DNA of 64,000 bases from Neocallimastix lanati (nom. inval.). Taxonomy: Eukaryota; Neocallimastigomycota; Neocallimastigomycetes; Neocallimastigales; Neocallimastigaceae. The stretch is from positions 693,501-757,500 of the forward strand of contig JACVTC010000067.1 of assembly GCA_016946835.1 (NCBI GenBank), read 5' to 3'. Made by a program: the position numbers and the translations under genes. A model generated the notes under the pieces. It worked only from the letters and a program-made list of their open reading frames with translations. It was not told the origin of the DNA and ran no database searches. Position 1 is the stretch's first letter. The number at the start of each line of letters is the position of its first letter. Positions 12,154 through 25,886 of the stretch are shown in pieces.

Positions 12154-13628
12154 GTCTTAAAAAAGAAAAAAAAAAAATTTATAATTAATAAATAAAAAGA
12201 TAACTAAGTAATAAATAATAAATATTAAATATTAAAAATTGAATATTGAATATTGAATAATGAATAAAAATTTTTATTTTTTATTAATAGAAAATCATTT
12301 CTTTTTCTTTTTTTTTTTTTTTTTTTTTTATTAAAAAATAAAAAAGTACACAATAAATGATAAATATAAATAAAATAAAATTAATTAATAATTATTTGAA
12401 AAAAAAAATAAAAATAATATAATAATTATTATTATATAAGAATATTTTAGTTAATAGAAATGCAAAAATAAAAAAAATAAAAAATTTTTTTTTTTTAAAA
12501 TATTAGTTTTTTAATTTTTTAGTTTTTTTATTTAATTCATTATATTAATTATTTTATTTTATAAATCAAATTTTTTATTTTTAATTTTTTATTTTTTTAT
12601 TTTTATTTTTAATTATTATTATTATTATTATTATTTTTATTTATTATTATTATTATTTTTTTTTTTGTAATAATGTTATAAAAAAAAAAGTTTTTATTTA
12701 ATAATATTAAAAAAAGAATTTTTTTTTTTTTTTTGATTAACTTAAAGACAACAACAACAATAATAACAAGTAAATGAAATTAAAAAGTTAAATAAAAGAT
12801 TTTAAAAATTATTAGAATAAAATATTGTTTATGTTTGTTTCTATCAATAAATAAATGATATAATATTTATAATAAAATATTTAATAATAAAATATTAATA
12901 AAAAAAATAATAAAAGAATTATTTAGTTAATTGTTATATTACGGTATTTTATTAATGATAATCTTTATGTAAAATAAATAAAAAACTAGTATCAATATAT
13001 ATTAAAAAAAATGAATAATAATTTTTATAATATATTTATTAAAATAATAATATAAAAAAAAAAAAAAAAAAAAAGAATTAAAAAGATTAGAAAAGTTAAT
13101 AGATATAATAGAGTATATAATTAACGATAAGCTTTTATTAAAATTCATTTGGGGTTACTTTTAATAGCATAGATCTATTAACTCCTATATATATATATAT
13201 TTTATTTTTTAAACTTTTTTTTTTTTTTGATTTTTTGTTTCTTTTTTTAAATGTTGGTGCAATAAAAATAATAATAATAATTTTAGATTAAACCAATAAA
13301 TTTAAATATATAAATATATTTTAATAAATATATATAAAAAAAAAGGATTTATATTATTAAATTTTTTATGATTAGAGTTTTTTTTTTTTTTTTTTTTTTT
13401 TTTATTTTAATATTAAAATTGGAAATGTAAAAAAGGTATTAAAGTTTTATATATAAAAGTAGAGATGAATTTTTAGAATACTTTTTATATATTTATAAAT
13501 TTTATAAGAGTTTATTTCTATTTTAAAATAAAAAAAAAATCTAAATTTAAAAATTATATAATAAATATCTATTTTTTTAAAGTTTTTATTACTAAAAAAA
13601 AAAAAAAAATTTAATTATATATAAAATT

Positions 13629-13671
<43 letters not shown>

Positions 13672-13740
13672 TTGAAATGTATTAAAATAAAATTAAAGTT
13701 TTTAAAAAAATGGTAATATATAATCATATATTATTATTGC

Positions 13741-13783
<43 letters not shown>

Positions 13784-14831
13784 TTGAAGTACCTGCAAAG
13801 AATTACAGTTTTGGTTTTATGGCTTATTTTATCGAAAGGTTATATGATGTATTGGTGAAAAAAAAAAGTATATATATATATAATTACTTTACATATATAT
13901 ATATATGTAAGGTAATTAATTTTTTTAAATTAAAAAAATTCAAAATATTAATATTTTTTTTTTTTTTTTTTTTTAAAATAACAACCATTGAATATTTTTA
14001 AGATTAAATAAAAATTAAAATTGAAGAAAAAGTATGACTTTTTCATTTAAAAAATCAATGAAGTTAAATATATAATTAAAGTAATAATAATAATAATAAT
14101 ATTAATATTATTATTATTATTATAATTATTATTAAAAAAAAAAGTATGTCATATAAAAAAAGGTTTAAAATTATATATATATATATACCTTTATTTTATA
14201 TATATAATTAATTTAATACTAAATTAATTTATTATCATCATCCATTGAATTTAATTTTTTTTTTTTTTTTTTGTATTTTATTCTTTTATCTTATATATTT
14301 TTTATATTTTTATTTTATATTTTTTTTTATTTTTATTTTATTTTATTTTTTATTTTTTATTTTATTATTTTATCTTTTCATAATTAAACATATATACTTT
14401 TTATTTGTATTATAATACTAATAAAAATATATATTATATGTTCCTTTTTACAATTATAAAATAATAGATATTATTTTTTTATTTTATTATTATTATTTTT
14501 TTTTTTAATTCATATATTCATTCATATCATTTTTTTTTTTTTTTTTTATTTTTTAATATTCCTTTCTTTTTTTTTTTTTTCAAATTTTATTTTTATTTTT
14601 TTTTTGTATTTTTATTATACTTTCAAAAAAAGAAAGAAAGAAAGGAAAAAAAAAATCTTTTTTCTTATTTTCAAATTGTACAATAATTGTTTATAAAAAC
14701 TTTTTTTTTTTTTTTTTAAAAAAATACTATCTTCAATTTAATATTATATATATTATAATAATCCATTATCAATCAATATTAATGAATAATTCATAAAATA
14801 AATTAATAAATTAAAATTAAAAGGAAAAAAG

Positions 14832-14862
<31 letters not shown>

Positions 14863-15059
14863 AAGGAAATAATAATAATAATAATAATAATAGTAATAAT
14901 AAAAAAAGAATAATAATAAAAAGAATAATAATATAAAGAATAATAATAATATAAATAATAAAAAGAATAATAATAAAAAGAATAAAAATAAAAAATAATA
15001 ATAATAAAAAGAATATACTTCAAAAAATAAAAAAAATAAAATAAAAAAAAAAAAAAAAA

Positions 15060-15715
15060 ATGGTTCAATTTAACGACCTTGGAAGTAATATTCTGTCGAA
15101 TATTTATCAAAATTTGGATGATAATTCAAAGGATAATTTTAGATGGACAAATGAAAAATTATACAAAAAATTTGAATCCCCTAAACTGGCCAATATTGAA
15201 AAATTGTAATAAAAAAAAAAAAAAAATAAAAATAATAAATATATTATATATATATATATATTAGTTTATTTATACCATAATATAGAGTTATTATTCATAA
15301 TATTTACTAAATAATAATAATAATTTAAACATCTATATGAAAAATTGATTTTAATAGATTTTTTTTAATTTTTTTTTTTTTTTTATTAAAAAAATTAAAA
15401 ATTTATATTTAATATTTATATTAATTATAAATTGTTATTAATTATTATTTTATTATATCTAAACACTAATTTTATTTTATTATTATTAATAATATATATA
15501 TATATATATATATTTAATTTCTATTATTCATCAATAATTATAATAAATATCAAAATTTTATACGTAAAATAAATATATACACTTAAAACATATACACAAA
15601 AAATTTTTTTTATTACATTCATTTATTTCAATTCTGATGAAACGCTGTTAAAATACAATATAATGATGAAATAATGATAAAATAATACTACTTTTTATTT
15701 TCAACACTAAAATAA

Positions 15716-15746
<31 letters not shown>

Positions 15747-15895
15747 TAAATAAAGAAATCGAAATGGACAAAATTTGAAAAAATTACCAAAAGAATTAAA
15801 TGTTTTGAAGAATGTTAAAAATTTGTAAATTATCTAAAAAAAATTTTTTCTATTGTTTTTTTTTAAATAAATTTTTATAGATAATTCATCATTTA

Positions 15896-15963
<68 letters not shown>

Positions 15964-16189
15964 TATTAATTTTTTTATTTATATAAAATTATATAAAAAT
16001 ATATTTTAAACTGGGATTATTAATTAATTTATATATATATATATAATTATATATATCCTTTTTTTTTTTAATATTTTATATTTTATATTTTATTTTTTAT
16101 TTTTATATTAGAAATCTTGATAATAATGATTTAAACTGTATTCCTGATGAAATTGGAAATTACGATAAATTAAGATTTTTGTAAGAATT

Positions 16190-16231
<42 letters not shown>

Positions 16232-16688
16232 AATATTATAATTTTATATATTTTAATATTTTTTTTTAATAATGAAATTTAATAAAAAATTATATATATA
16301 TATATATATATATATCTTAACAGGAGTATTCGATGGAATAGTATTGAAAATATTTCTCCAGAAATTGGTAAATTGAAGAATTTAACGAGATTGTAGGTTT
16401 TCATTAATAAATAAATAAATATATATATATATATATAATAATAAGCAAAAAAACAAAAACATTATTTTTTTTTTCTATTAATATAAATGATATTAATTCT
16501 TTTTTTTTTTTTTTTTTTTTTTTTTTGGGATTAATATAATATTAAATTTATTAAGATCTTTACGTAATAATGGAATTACTCGTTTACCTCATGAAATTGG
16601 TAATTTAACTGCTTTAACTCATATGTACGTATTTTTTTTTTCATCTTCTTATTTTTTTTAATATTAATAATTTAATATATCTAATATT

Positions 16689-16736
<48 letters not shown>

Positions 16737-17004
16737 CATTATTGTTAAATAGATTTTTACAATCTAATGAAATTCGAAGAATACCAAGAACAATTGGGAA
16801 ACTTGGACTTTTACATATTCTGTAAATAATAAATTTATTACATAAATATATATAAATATAATTAAAGGAACAATAATACTTTTTAATATTAACATATAAT
16901 ATAAATTGTTCCTAAATATATATATATATCTATATTTCTAAATAATATAATTATCTTTTTTTTTTTTTTCTTCTTCTTCTTCTTCTTCTTTTTTCTTCAT
17001 TTCT

Positions 17005-17056
<52 letters not shown>

Positions 17057-17733
17057 AATTAGTGATTTAAATGAAAATCTTATTGAAAAAATCCCAGTAA
17101 CTATTAATAGATGCAAGTATTTACATACTATGTAAGTCCTTTTATATATATATATAATTTCATTATAAAAATTAAAAAAAAAAAAAAGGAAATTTGAATA
17201 TCATATTAATATATATAATATATAAATATATATTTATTTATTTAAAAAAAATATAACGCACTTTCTCTATCGATGTTACATATAATAAATCAAATAAAAA
17301 TAAACGAAACAAATAAATAAAAAATATTAGTAATCTTGAAAAAAATAGAATTTCTGAACTACCAAAAGAATTATTTGATTTACAAAATCTTCGTACATTG
17401 TAAATAACTAACTTTATAATATATTATAAAATTTTATATATATATATATATATATATATTAATAAAATTATGTATATAAAGTATTAACAAATTATATATT
17501 ATTTTATATTATATGCATATATATATATATTTATTTAATAATTATTATTATACTTTTTTTTTTTTTATTTTTTTATAATTTATTAATTATTAATAATACA
17601 GAAATTTAAATTCAAATGAAATTTCAGTCATACCTAAAGAAATTGAAAATGCTAAATCTTTACAATTATTGTAAAATATATATTTATTTATAAAATAAAT
17701 ACTATAAATTTAATAATAAAATAATTAATTATA

Positions 17734-17771
<38 letters not shown>

Positions 17772-18990
17772 ATTACAATTTTAATATAAATAATATGGAA
17801 ATTCAATATAGATCATTAAATGATAATACCATTGAAACTATTACACCTGAACTCTTTAATCTTCAAGAATTAAAATTATTGTAATTAATTTAACATATAA
17901 TGTCATACATTAAAAAATAAAATAAAATAAAATAAAAAAAATACTAATATTAATTTGAGGGACAAAAAAAAAATCTAAAAAATTCTAACATCATAATTAA
18001 AAAATAATTAACCTTTTTTTATTTTATATATATATTTTTTTCTTAACTTTAATATCAAAAAAAAAAAAGATATTTAAAGAGTAATAGAGTTATAAGTATA
18101 CCACCAGAAATTCAAAATGCCATAAAATTAAAAACTTTGTAAGTAGAAATAAAATAAAATAAATTATTAAAAAAAAAAAAAAAAAAAAAAAAAGTAAAAT
18201 TGAATTATTTATAATTATTTTAAATATATATATGTTTATTAATAATAATAATAATATTTTCTTTTTTTTTTTTTTTTTTTTTTTTTAATTTTTTTTTATA
18301 TATAGATACTTATCTTCAAATGATATAAAAAAGATCCCAGATGAACTAATGAATGTTACTTCTTTAGTTGAACTGTAAATTGAATAATTACATATATATA
18401 TATATTAAATCAGTTATATTATTTTTTAATTAAAAAATTGAAAAAAAAGAAGTTTTTTTTTTTTTTTTAAAGTATCAAAACTTCTAAGTATTTTATTATA
18501 ATTATTATTATTATTATTATTTTTCTTTAATAACAATCAAAAGTAATTTATCGGAAAATGAAATTGAAGCTATTCCATTTAATATTAACTTCTTAAGAAA
18601 ATTAACACTTCTGTAAGTTTATTGATTTATACTAAGTTATAAATAGATAGTAAAAGATATATTGATAATAAATATAACAATAATACTATAATTAATATTA
18701 ATTTTTAATTTTTTTTAATTTTTTTATTTTATATGAATATATTTATATTTATATAAATATATTAACTTTTTTTTTTTTTTATTTTCATGAATAATAGTGA
18801 TCTTAGTTATAATAAAATTACTAAAGTTCCAATGGGTTTGGGAGATTTATCAAATTTAGAAATCTTGTGAGTAAAAAAAAAAAAAAATAAAATAAAAAAG
18901 AAATTTTAATCAATGAATAAAAATGAATTAATATATATATATATCAATTATATATATATTCTGATTGTTAAAAAATTAAAGAATTATATA

Positions 18991-19025
<35 letters not shown>

Positions 19026-19294
19026 TTTTGTTTTGTTTTCTAAATATTAATTTTTGATTTATATATATATTTATAGAAATTTGAATGATAATTTAATAAC
19101 TGAAATTCCATTTGAAATTAAGAATGGAAAATTAAATAAACTGAGAACTTTGTGAGTAAAAATTATATTTAAAATAATATAACAATAACAATAACAATAA
19201 ATAATAATAATAATAAATGATTTATTTATTAATTTATTTTTTTTTTATTATTTTTATACTTATTTAATTAAATAAAAACCATTATTATAAATAT

Positions 19295-19334
<40 letters not shown>

Positions 19335-21058
19335 AATATTTATGAATGAAAATGAATATTTAATATTATATCTTATAAATAATCTTTATATTATAAAAAA
19401 AAAATAGCAATATAACCAATAATAATATTAGTAATACCGATGAATTATGTATCTATGCAGGAACAGAATTGGAAACCAATACGGAATCCGAAGCTCCAGT
19501 GTATAATCAAATTGCCTACAACAATGTGAGACCACTTCAGAGACCTCTTCATTCCAGATTTACTCATATGAAACGAGATTCTTTAGGTCAAAAAATGTAT
19601 GCTGAAATGGGTGAATCTGAAAATGGTACTTCGGATAATACTTCAGAAACTAATGATGCCTCAGAAAAGTTGGTCAGTGAAAAGGTAAGAGAGTGTCGTG
19701 ATAGGCTCTCCAGTTACACCGAAGGTTATTCCGTTCTAGATGAACACATCACTGAGGATACTGAAAGGTTCTTGAATGGAATTCTTAAAGAAGTTGACTT
19801 ATTTTCAGCTAAGAATAAGGAAATTTCTGGTGAACTAATTGATGCCTTTAGAGCGGATACCCAACAAGAAATTTTTAAGATTATTGATTGTAATGCCAAA
19901 TTGAAAGTTGATTTAAAGAAAGGTATTGAAGATCGTATTGATGATTTTGAGAAGAAAAAGGAAATCTCTAAAAAGGAAATTACTAAATACAAGGAAACTC
20001 TTAAGGTAGAAATAGAAAAGATTAAAGAGAAAAATAGAAAGGAAGAAAAGAAGAGTAAATATGATAATGATTTGGTAAAGAATAACTTTGATCCCATTGC
20101 CGAATTTACTTTTGATCCTGATGAAATGGCTCAACTTATTTTTGGTAACTATGGTGCCAAAACTGAAAATTCAATGCCAAGAATGTTTGTTCTCCTTCCA
20201 AAACCAAAAAGTGGTGGTATCATGAAAGTATTTTCTTTCAAAAAAAATAAAGATAAAACGAAGGAACCTGACTTTTGGGCTAATGTGGATCATTGGATGG
20301 AAAGTCCTCAATTTGAATTCCATTACATCTGCGAATATGATGGTCAAGAACACATCATTGAAAACCCTAACTATATCTATAATATTCGTAATGCTAATAA
20401 ATTAATTGCAGTCACGGCGGCTATTTTAAAATTTAGTGTAGATTGTATTCTTGATCGCTTAGATGACAATGCTAACTATTGTAAATCCTTGTTCGAAAAA
20501 TGTTTAAGTGGTACTTCTGCCAATCATTATTTCGAATACCTCTCCAATACCTTGGCCACTAAAATTTATACTGCTAAACCGGATCCAGTGACTTATCGAC
20601 AGATATGTCAATTTATTGATTCTGCTCGTTCAGAATTAAAGAAAATTATTAATGAAGTCGACCCCTCTCATAAATATGGAGGTCTTAATAAAGTTACCAT
20701 TACTAAAGGTTGTACCCGTTATCTCTGTAAGGAACATGAAGAAAAATTCAAGAAGGAAGGATTTACCAAGCCAAGTCCAAAGAGTTCTAAAACAAATCTA
20801 AAGAGTGGAAGTAGACATTCCATCAGTAAATCCTCAAAAACACCTAAATCTTCTAAAACGCCTACGTCACCTAAATCCCCTAAATCACCAAAGTCGCCAA
20901 AGTTACCAAAGGAATCCAAGGAATCCAAGGAATCTAAATCATCTAAATCAAGAAAGGATTCTACCTCCAAAGAATTAAAATCACCAAAATCACCAAAATC
21001 CCCTAAATCCCCTAAATCCCCTAAATCCCCTTCTAAAGCCTCTAAATCATTTAAATAA
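15060..21058 (+). CDS. Leucine-rich-repeat protein with one repeat per exon, 16 exons
   Basis: Exons: 15060..15205, 15756..15824, 16112..16180, 16324..16392, 16556..16624, 16753..16821, 17063..17131, 17331..17399, 17602..17670, 17812..17880, 18070..18138, 18306..18374, 18544..18612, 18798..18866, 19077..19151, 19408..21058; 922 aa. Exon 1 (48 codons) resembles an F-box (LGSNILSNIYQNLDD then a W). Exons 2-14 are 69 nt each and exon 15 is 75 nt. Each encodes one LRR of the form LxLxxNxIxxIPxEIxxLxxL, and every intron falls after the second base of a Leu-type codon (phase 2). Exon 16 adds a helical/coiled-coil stretch (about 536-593), an unassigned domain (about 618-815, with RMFVLLPK, FEFHYICEY and GCTRYLCKEH) and a Lys/Ser/Pro tail (828-922). 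The LRR type is that of SHOC2-like intracellular proteins. Protein binding is likely, and a ubiquitin-ligase adaptor role would rest on the weak F-box match. Confidence 0.88.
20770..21055 (+). repeat. SPK/TPK-rich basic tail coded by 9-bp-type repeats
   Basis: The last ~95 codons of the LRR gene are almost only Ser, Pro, Lys with some Thr and Glu, in repeated K-S-P and E-S-K triplets (nine-base units such as AAATCCCCT). Such tails resemble linker-histone C-termini and are candidate proline-directed phosphorylation sites. DNA or RNA binding is inference only. Confidence 0.8.
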
Positions 21059-21086
21059 AAATAAATAATAATAAATAAATAAATAA

Positions 21087-21130
<44 letters not shown>

Positions 21131-21604
21131 ATTAATATTATTAATAAATACTAACAATTAATATTTATATATATATTTATTTATTAAAAAAAATGAAAAA
21201 ATGAAAAAAAAATATTCATAGAAAAGTATTTTTTTATTATTCAAAAGCAAAAAAAAAAAATAAAAATAAAAATAAAATATTTAATGTATATAATATATAT
21301 AATATATATATAATATATATATAATTTTTTTTTTGTGTATCTATATTGAATAAATTATTATTATTATAATTATTTTATTATTATCATTTTTTTTATTTTT
21401 TTAATAAATTTATTTATTCTATTTTTATTTAAGAAATAAATGAATAATACAATGTATCCTATAAATTATCATTAAATAAAATAAAAAAAAAAAAAAAAAA
21501 AAAAAGATACATAATTGTATAAATAATTATGCATCTTTTATTAATTTATTTATTTTTATATATATATTATTTTCAATTTTTTATTCAATTATTAAAATGT
21601 ATAT

Positions 21605-21642
<38 letters not shown>

Positions 21643-21800
21643 AAAAATAATAGTAATAAATCATTATTTTTTTAATTAAAAAAAAAAATAAATAAATAAA
21701 ATAAAATTAAATAATAGTTAATATGTTGCTTTATTTATTTATTTATTTATTTTATTTTATTATGCTTTATTTTATTTTATTTTATTTAATTTTATTTAAT

Positions 21801-21842
<42 letters not shown>

Positions 21843-22057
21843 ATTATTATGATAATTTAATAAATAGAATATTAATAAAATTCTGTTTTATTTTATACAA
21901 CAAAAATAAAAAAAAAAAATTTTTTTTATTCCCATATTACATATTATATTATATATTATTTAATAATAATTATTATATAATTATTATTATTTATTCATTT
22001 TATCGTATATAATTATTATACAATTATTATTTTTACAATAATTATTTAATGATTAGA
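21059..22057. other. Intergenic A/T spacer between convergent genes
   Basis: Poly-A and poly-T runs and short TTTTA/TTTA repeats. It serves as the 3' flank of both the LRR gene (plus) and the PPAT gene (minus). No gene or RNA signal seen. Confidence 0.7.
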
Positions 22058-22803
22058 TTAATTTTGAGAATTTTCTTTATCCAAAAGAAAGAGTCGAATC
22101 GAACTTGAACTCATTTTTAGAGTAGCATTTTCTAAACTCAAATTTTTAGATCTTGGAGCTATTAAACTAATCGAAAAAATATCTAATAATGGAAAATTAA
22201 ATTGTTCTCTTTTTTTATTAACTATGACATATAATTAAAAAAAAAAAAAAATATAAAAAAAAAAAAATAAATATTATTTATTATTAATTTATTTATTTAT
22301 TTATATTTATATATAAAATATAAATTAGATAAAATTAAAAAGCAAAAACCATATAAAAAAAAAAAAAAATTAATATATAAAATTAAGACTATTAAAAAAT
22401 TATTTATTATTATTTATTATTCTAATTAACTATTTATTATTATTATTTGATATTATTTACTATCATTATTATTTTTTATTTATTATTATTAATACTATTA
22501 ATTATTTAATTATTAATCACATTATTTTTTATTTTTATTTTTATTTTTATTTTTTATTTCAGCTTACCAGCACGACAACCATTTAAAGTTTCCAATGAAC
22601 CAACGATGGCCTGTATATCTGGCTCAACAATAGTGGGTCCATAGGCGTTTTGGATAGGTACCACATGATAAATAAGATTTCTTCTAACTCTATATAAAAA
22701 TTTTTGAACATTAAAACATCTTCGATAAATAGATTCTAAGAGTTCTGCTCCTTTTTTATTTTTTAATAGCTCATCATCTTCAATGAAAAAAAAAATTCAA
22801 TTT

Positions 22804-22840
<37 letters not shown>

Positions 22841-23014
22841 TAATTTAATATTAATAATATATAATATTAGTATTTTATTAATCAAGAATAACATCCTAAT
22901 GCAAAATTTTATCAGTATTTTTTAAAAATTTAAAAATTAATTAAAATATAATTAAAAAATTCCTTTAATGCTATTTTTATGTTATTTTTATTATTTATTT
23001 TATTTTATTTTATT

Positions 23015-23059
<45 letters not shown>

Positions 23060-24040
23060 ATAATAATTCTATTTGTATTTAAAATTTATATAAATAATTT
23101 CAATTATTTTTATTTATCATTATTTATTATTATTTATTATTTTAATGTTAATTTATTTTTATTTACCTGATACACCACATATAACTTTTTTTGCTGCTAA
23201 CCACGCTGAAATAGTTAATAAAATTTTATGACCATTATGTAAGTGGTCAAATGTACCACCAAGAGCAATGGTTGGATAGAAATCTTTTTCATTATCATTA
23301 GTTTCTATAAAGCATGTTTGTTGACGAATTTGTTCATTAATTTCTTCATTATCTTGACTTTGGTCTTCTGTTACTGATTCATAAATATATTTTATAGATG
23401 AAAGTTCCATAGATTCTCTTTTTTCATTAATTTTATTAAGTGTTTCAATATCATTGGCTAATTAATTTTTAATTATTATTTATTATGTATAATATATAAT
23501 ATAAATATATATATAATTTTTTTTTTTAAAAAAAAATATTGAATATATATACATATATATATGAATTATTTAATAATTTTAAATTATATCAAACGAATTT
23601 CAAGTATTTTAAGACTTTAAAATTAATTATTTAATTTATAAATTTATAATTTTAAACATTAAAATTATATTATAAAATATTTTTTTTTTTCTGTAACTTA
23701 CATTCAGTAATAACGAATATATCCCATGATTCTTCGGCAAAAATATCATAGTCACACCATTTATCGAAAATGACATTGACATCAAGAAGAATATTACCAC
23801 TTTGATATGTTTTTTGTGAGGTCATAACGTAAAAACTAGATAATAATCGTTCCACTTCATTCCATTTTTTCCATAAATATACATCATGAGTTCGGTCAAC
23901 AATTTCTTCACAATAAATAATGATATCAAGTTTATCAGAGGCCTTCATTGTAAGGTCTTGTATGAGTGACTTGTATTTCGATACATCACAACTTAATTTT
24001 TCTAAACGAACATACACACCAATAGTATTATATTCTTTTT

Positions 24041-24044
<4 letters not shown>
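22058..24044 (-). CDS. Pantetheine-phosphate adenylyltransferase (eukaryotic PPAT), four exons
   Basis: Exons on the minus strand: 24044..23702, 23457..23167, 22777..22568, 22221..22058, with GT..AG introns and continuous frame; 335 aa. This enzyme transfers AMP from ATP to 4'-phosphopantetheine, the step before the last in coenzyme A synthesis. Residues 181-191 (GGTFDHLHNGH) are the nucleotidyltransferase signature with the HxGH motif. They are followed by ICGVSGDDELLKNKK, then NAYGPTIVEPDIQAIVGSLET and NKKR, and SSSSIR near the C-terminus as the ISSTxIR-like motif. The first ~150 residues form the extra N-terminal domain seen in eukaryotic PPATs. The protein ends about 11 residues after SSSSIR, so no dephospho-CoA kinase domain follows. 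It is monofunctional like yeast Cab4, not bifunctional like animal CoA synthase. A poly-T run of about 34 precedes the ATG. Confidence 0.92.
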
Positions 24045-24081
<37 letters not shown>

Positions 24082-24711
24082 CTTTATTTTTATTTTAATA
24101 AAATATTGTTTATTTATTTATTTTTATTATAAATATTTTGAAATTATTTAGTTTTCCTATTATATATTTATTAAATGAATGAATAAATAAATAAATAATA
24201 AAAATAAAAAATAAATAAATAATAATATTTAAAATAATTGTTAACCAATTTTTTTACCTTAAACTGAAAAAAAAATATATATATATATATATATTTTAAT
24301 TATTAGTTTTTATTTTTACTATAATTTTTCTTCATTTCAACCAATAAAAAAATATATATAAAATATTTTTATATTTATTTTATTATTTAACTTTTTTTGA
24401 ATAAATGAAATAAAAAATTTACAGAAAAAAAAATTAAATTTTTTTTAATTTAATAATTATTTGATACATTTCAACTTCATTTTTAAAATTTAAATCTATT
24501 CATGGATTGATTCATCCCCAATTTATTATAATTAAAAAAAAAAAAAATATGAATAGAACATAAAATATGAATATTTGCAAATTAATAGGGATTCTTTTAT
24601 TAATTGTATATGTTTACTTATCTATTTATATTTAAATTCTAAAAAGATTTAAGTATCTTCATTTTTTTTCTTTCTCTTAACACTATAATTAATATTGATA
24701 TTTAATAAATT

Positions 24712-24744
<33 letters not shown>

Positions 24745-24869
24745 TTTTTTTTTTTTTTTATGTAATTTAATGCTACCTATAACCAGTAAAAAAATTACCA
24801 GATTTTAATTATTAAATTATTAATATTTTATTATTATTATTTAAATAAATAATGATTTATAATTTTTTT

Positions 24870-25128
24870 TATTTTATTTTATTTTATTTTATTTTATTTT
24901 ATTTTATTTTATTTTATTTTATTTTATTTTATTTTATTTTATTTTATTTTATTTTATTTTATTTTATTTTATTTTATTTTATTTTATTTTATTTTATTTT
25001 ATTTTATTTTATTTTATTTTATTTTATTTTATTTTATTTTATTTTATTTTATTTTATTTTATCTTATTTTATTTTATCTTATTTTATTTTATCTTATTTT
25101 ATTTTATTTTATTTTATTTTATTTTATT
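24870..25128. repeat. (TTTTA)n pentanucleotide microsatellite, about 260 bp
   Basis: About 50 almost perfect tandem TTTTA units, with a few TCTTA variants at 25063-25095. A short degenerate continuation follows near 25165-25185. Confidence 0.95.
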
Positions 25129-25886
25129 CAATCTGTACTTTATATATAATATTCTACTATTTATTTTATTTTATTTTATTATTATTATTATTCAATCTGT
25201 ACTTTATATTTAATAATATTAAATTAATTTTAATTATTGTTAATCAAATTATACATTAAATAATGTAGTCACATGAATGGTGATATTGAATCTGATATAA
25301 TAATTTATCTAAGCAGGGTTTTTAAAATAATGGTTGTTTAGTAAATTTTATTAATAAAATTATAAAATTCGTACAATTAAAATAATAATTCTAATTCCTA
25401 AAAATTTACAGGAGAGTCCTCTATTTCTAATATAAATAATTTAATTTATAAGAAATAGGTAATATATTAATTATATATTCTAATATATAGAACTATATAA
25501 ATTTTATATGAATTAAAGTATTATAATTATTATAATTATAATAATATATATTGAAATAAAATAAAATAAAATAATTATTATCAAAAAGATATAAATTTAA
25601 TATTTAATAATTATTATTAAATATACAAATATGTTACTACACATATTTGTTTTATATCAAATCATTAATTTATTTCTTAGCATTTATTACTTAATTAAAT
25701 ATTATTCAGTTAATAATTATTTTTTTATATTTTACATTAGTGAATATGATATTAAATCTTCATATTTTATTTATATTAAATATGTTTCATCCTCCAAGGA
25801 TGATTTCCCCTCTAAATGAAGTTGGTGTTCGCTCGCCATGGTCAGTATTCCTATTGATAGACTATATAATTGCTAGTGCAGAAAAC

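Larger units (their letters stand above)
10670..15059. other. Intergenic spacer with one GC-richer island
   Basis: Mostly homopolymers, AAATA/TTTTA-type pentamer repeats (10990-11220, 11360-11400) and (TTA)n runs. The minus frames at 10906-11304 and 14817-15110 are translations of these repeats. The exceptions are a GC-richer dispersed element at 11902-12153 and a 24-codon coding-like patch near 13789-13860. No RNA gene is recognised. Confidence 0.65.

Noticed and set aside
14817-15110. Minus-strand open frame upstream of the LRR gene
   Set aside because: Overlaps the LRR first exon and is otherwise AAT/AAG-type repeat.
19726-20097. Minus-strand open frames inside the LRR gene's last exon (also 20719-20970)
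   Set aside because: Antisense shadows of Lys/Glu- and Ser/Pro/Lys-rich coding sequence.
22075-22110. GTTCAAGTTCGATTCGA on the minus strand, resembling a tRNA T-arm
   Set aside because: It codes the SSSSIR end of the PPAT protein in frame, and no acceptor or D-arm can be paired around it.
25631-25819. 62-codon plus open frame
   Set aside because: Hydrophobic A/T-type composition, no homologous pattern, no splice context.
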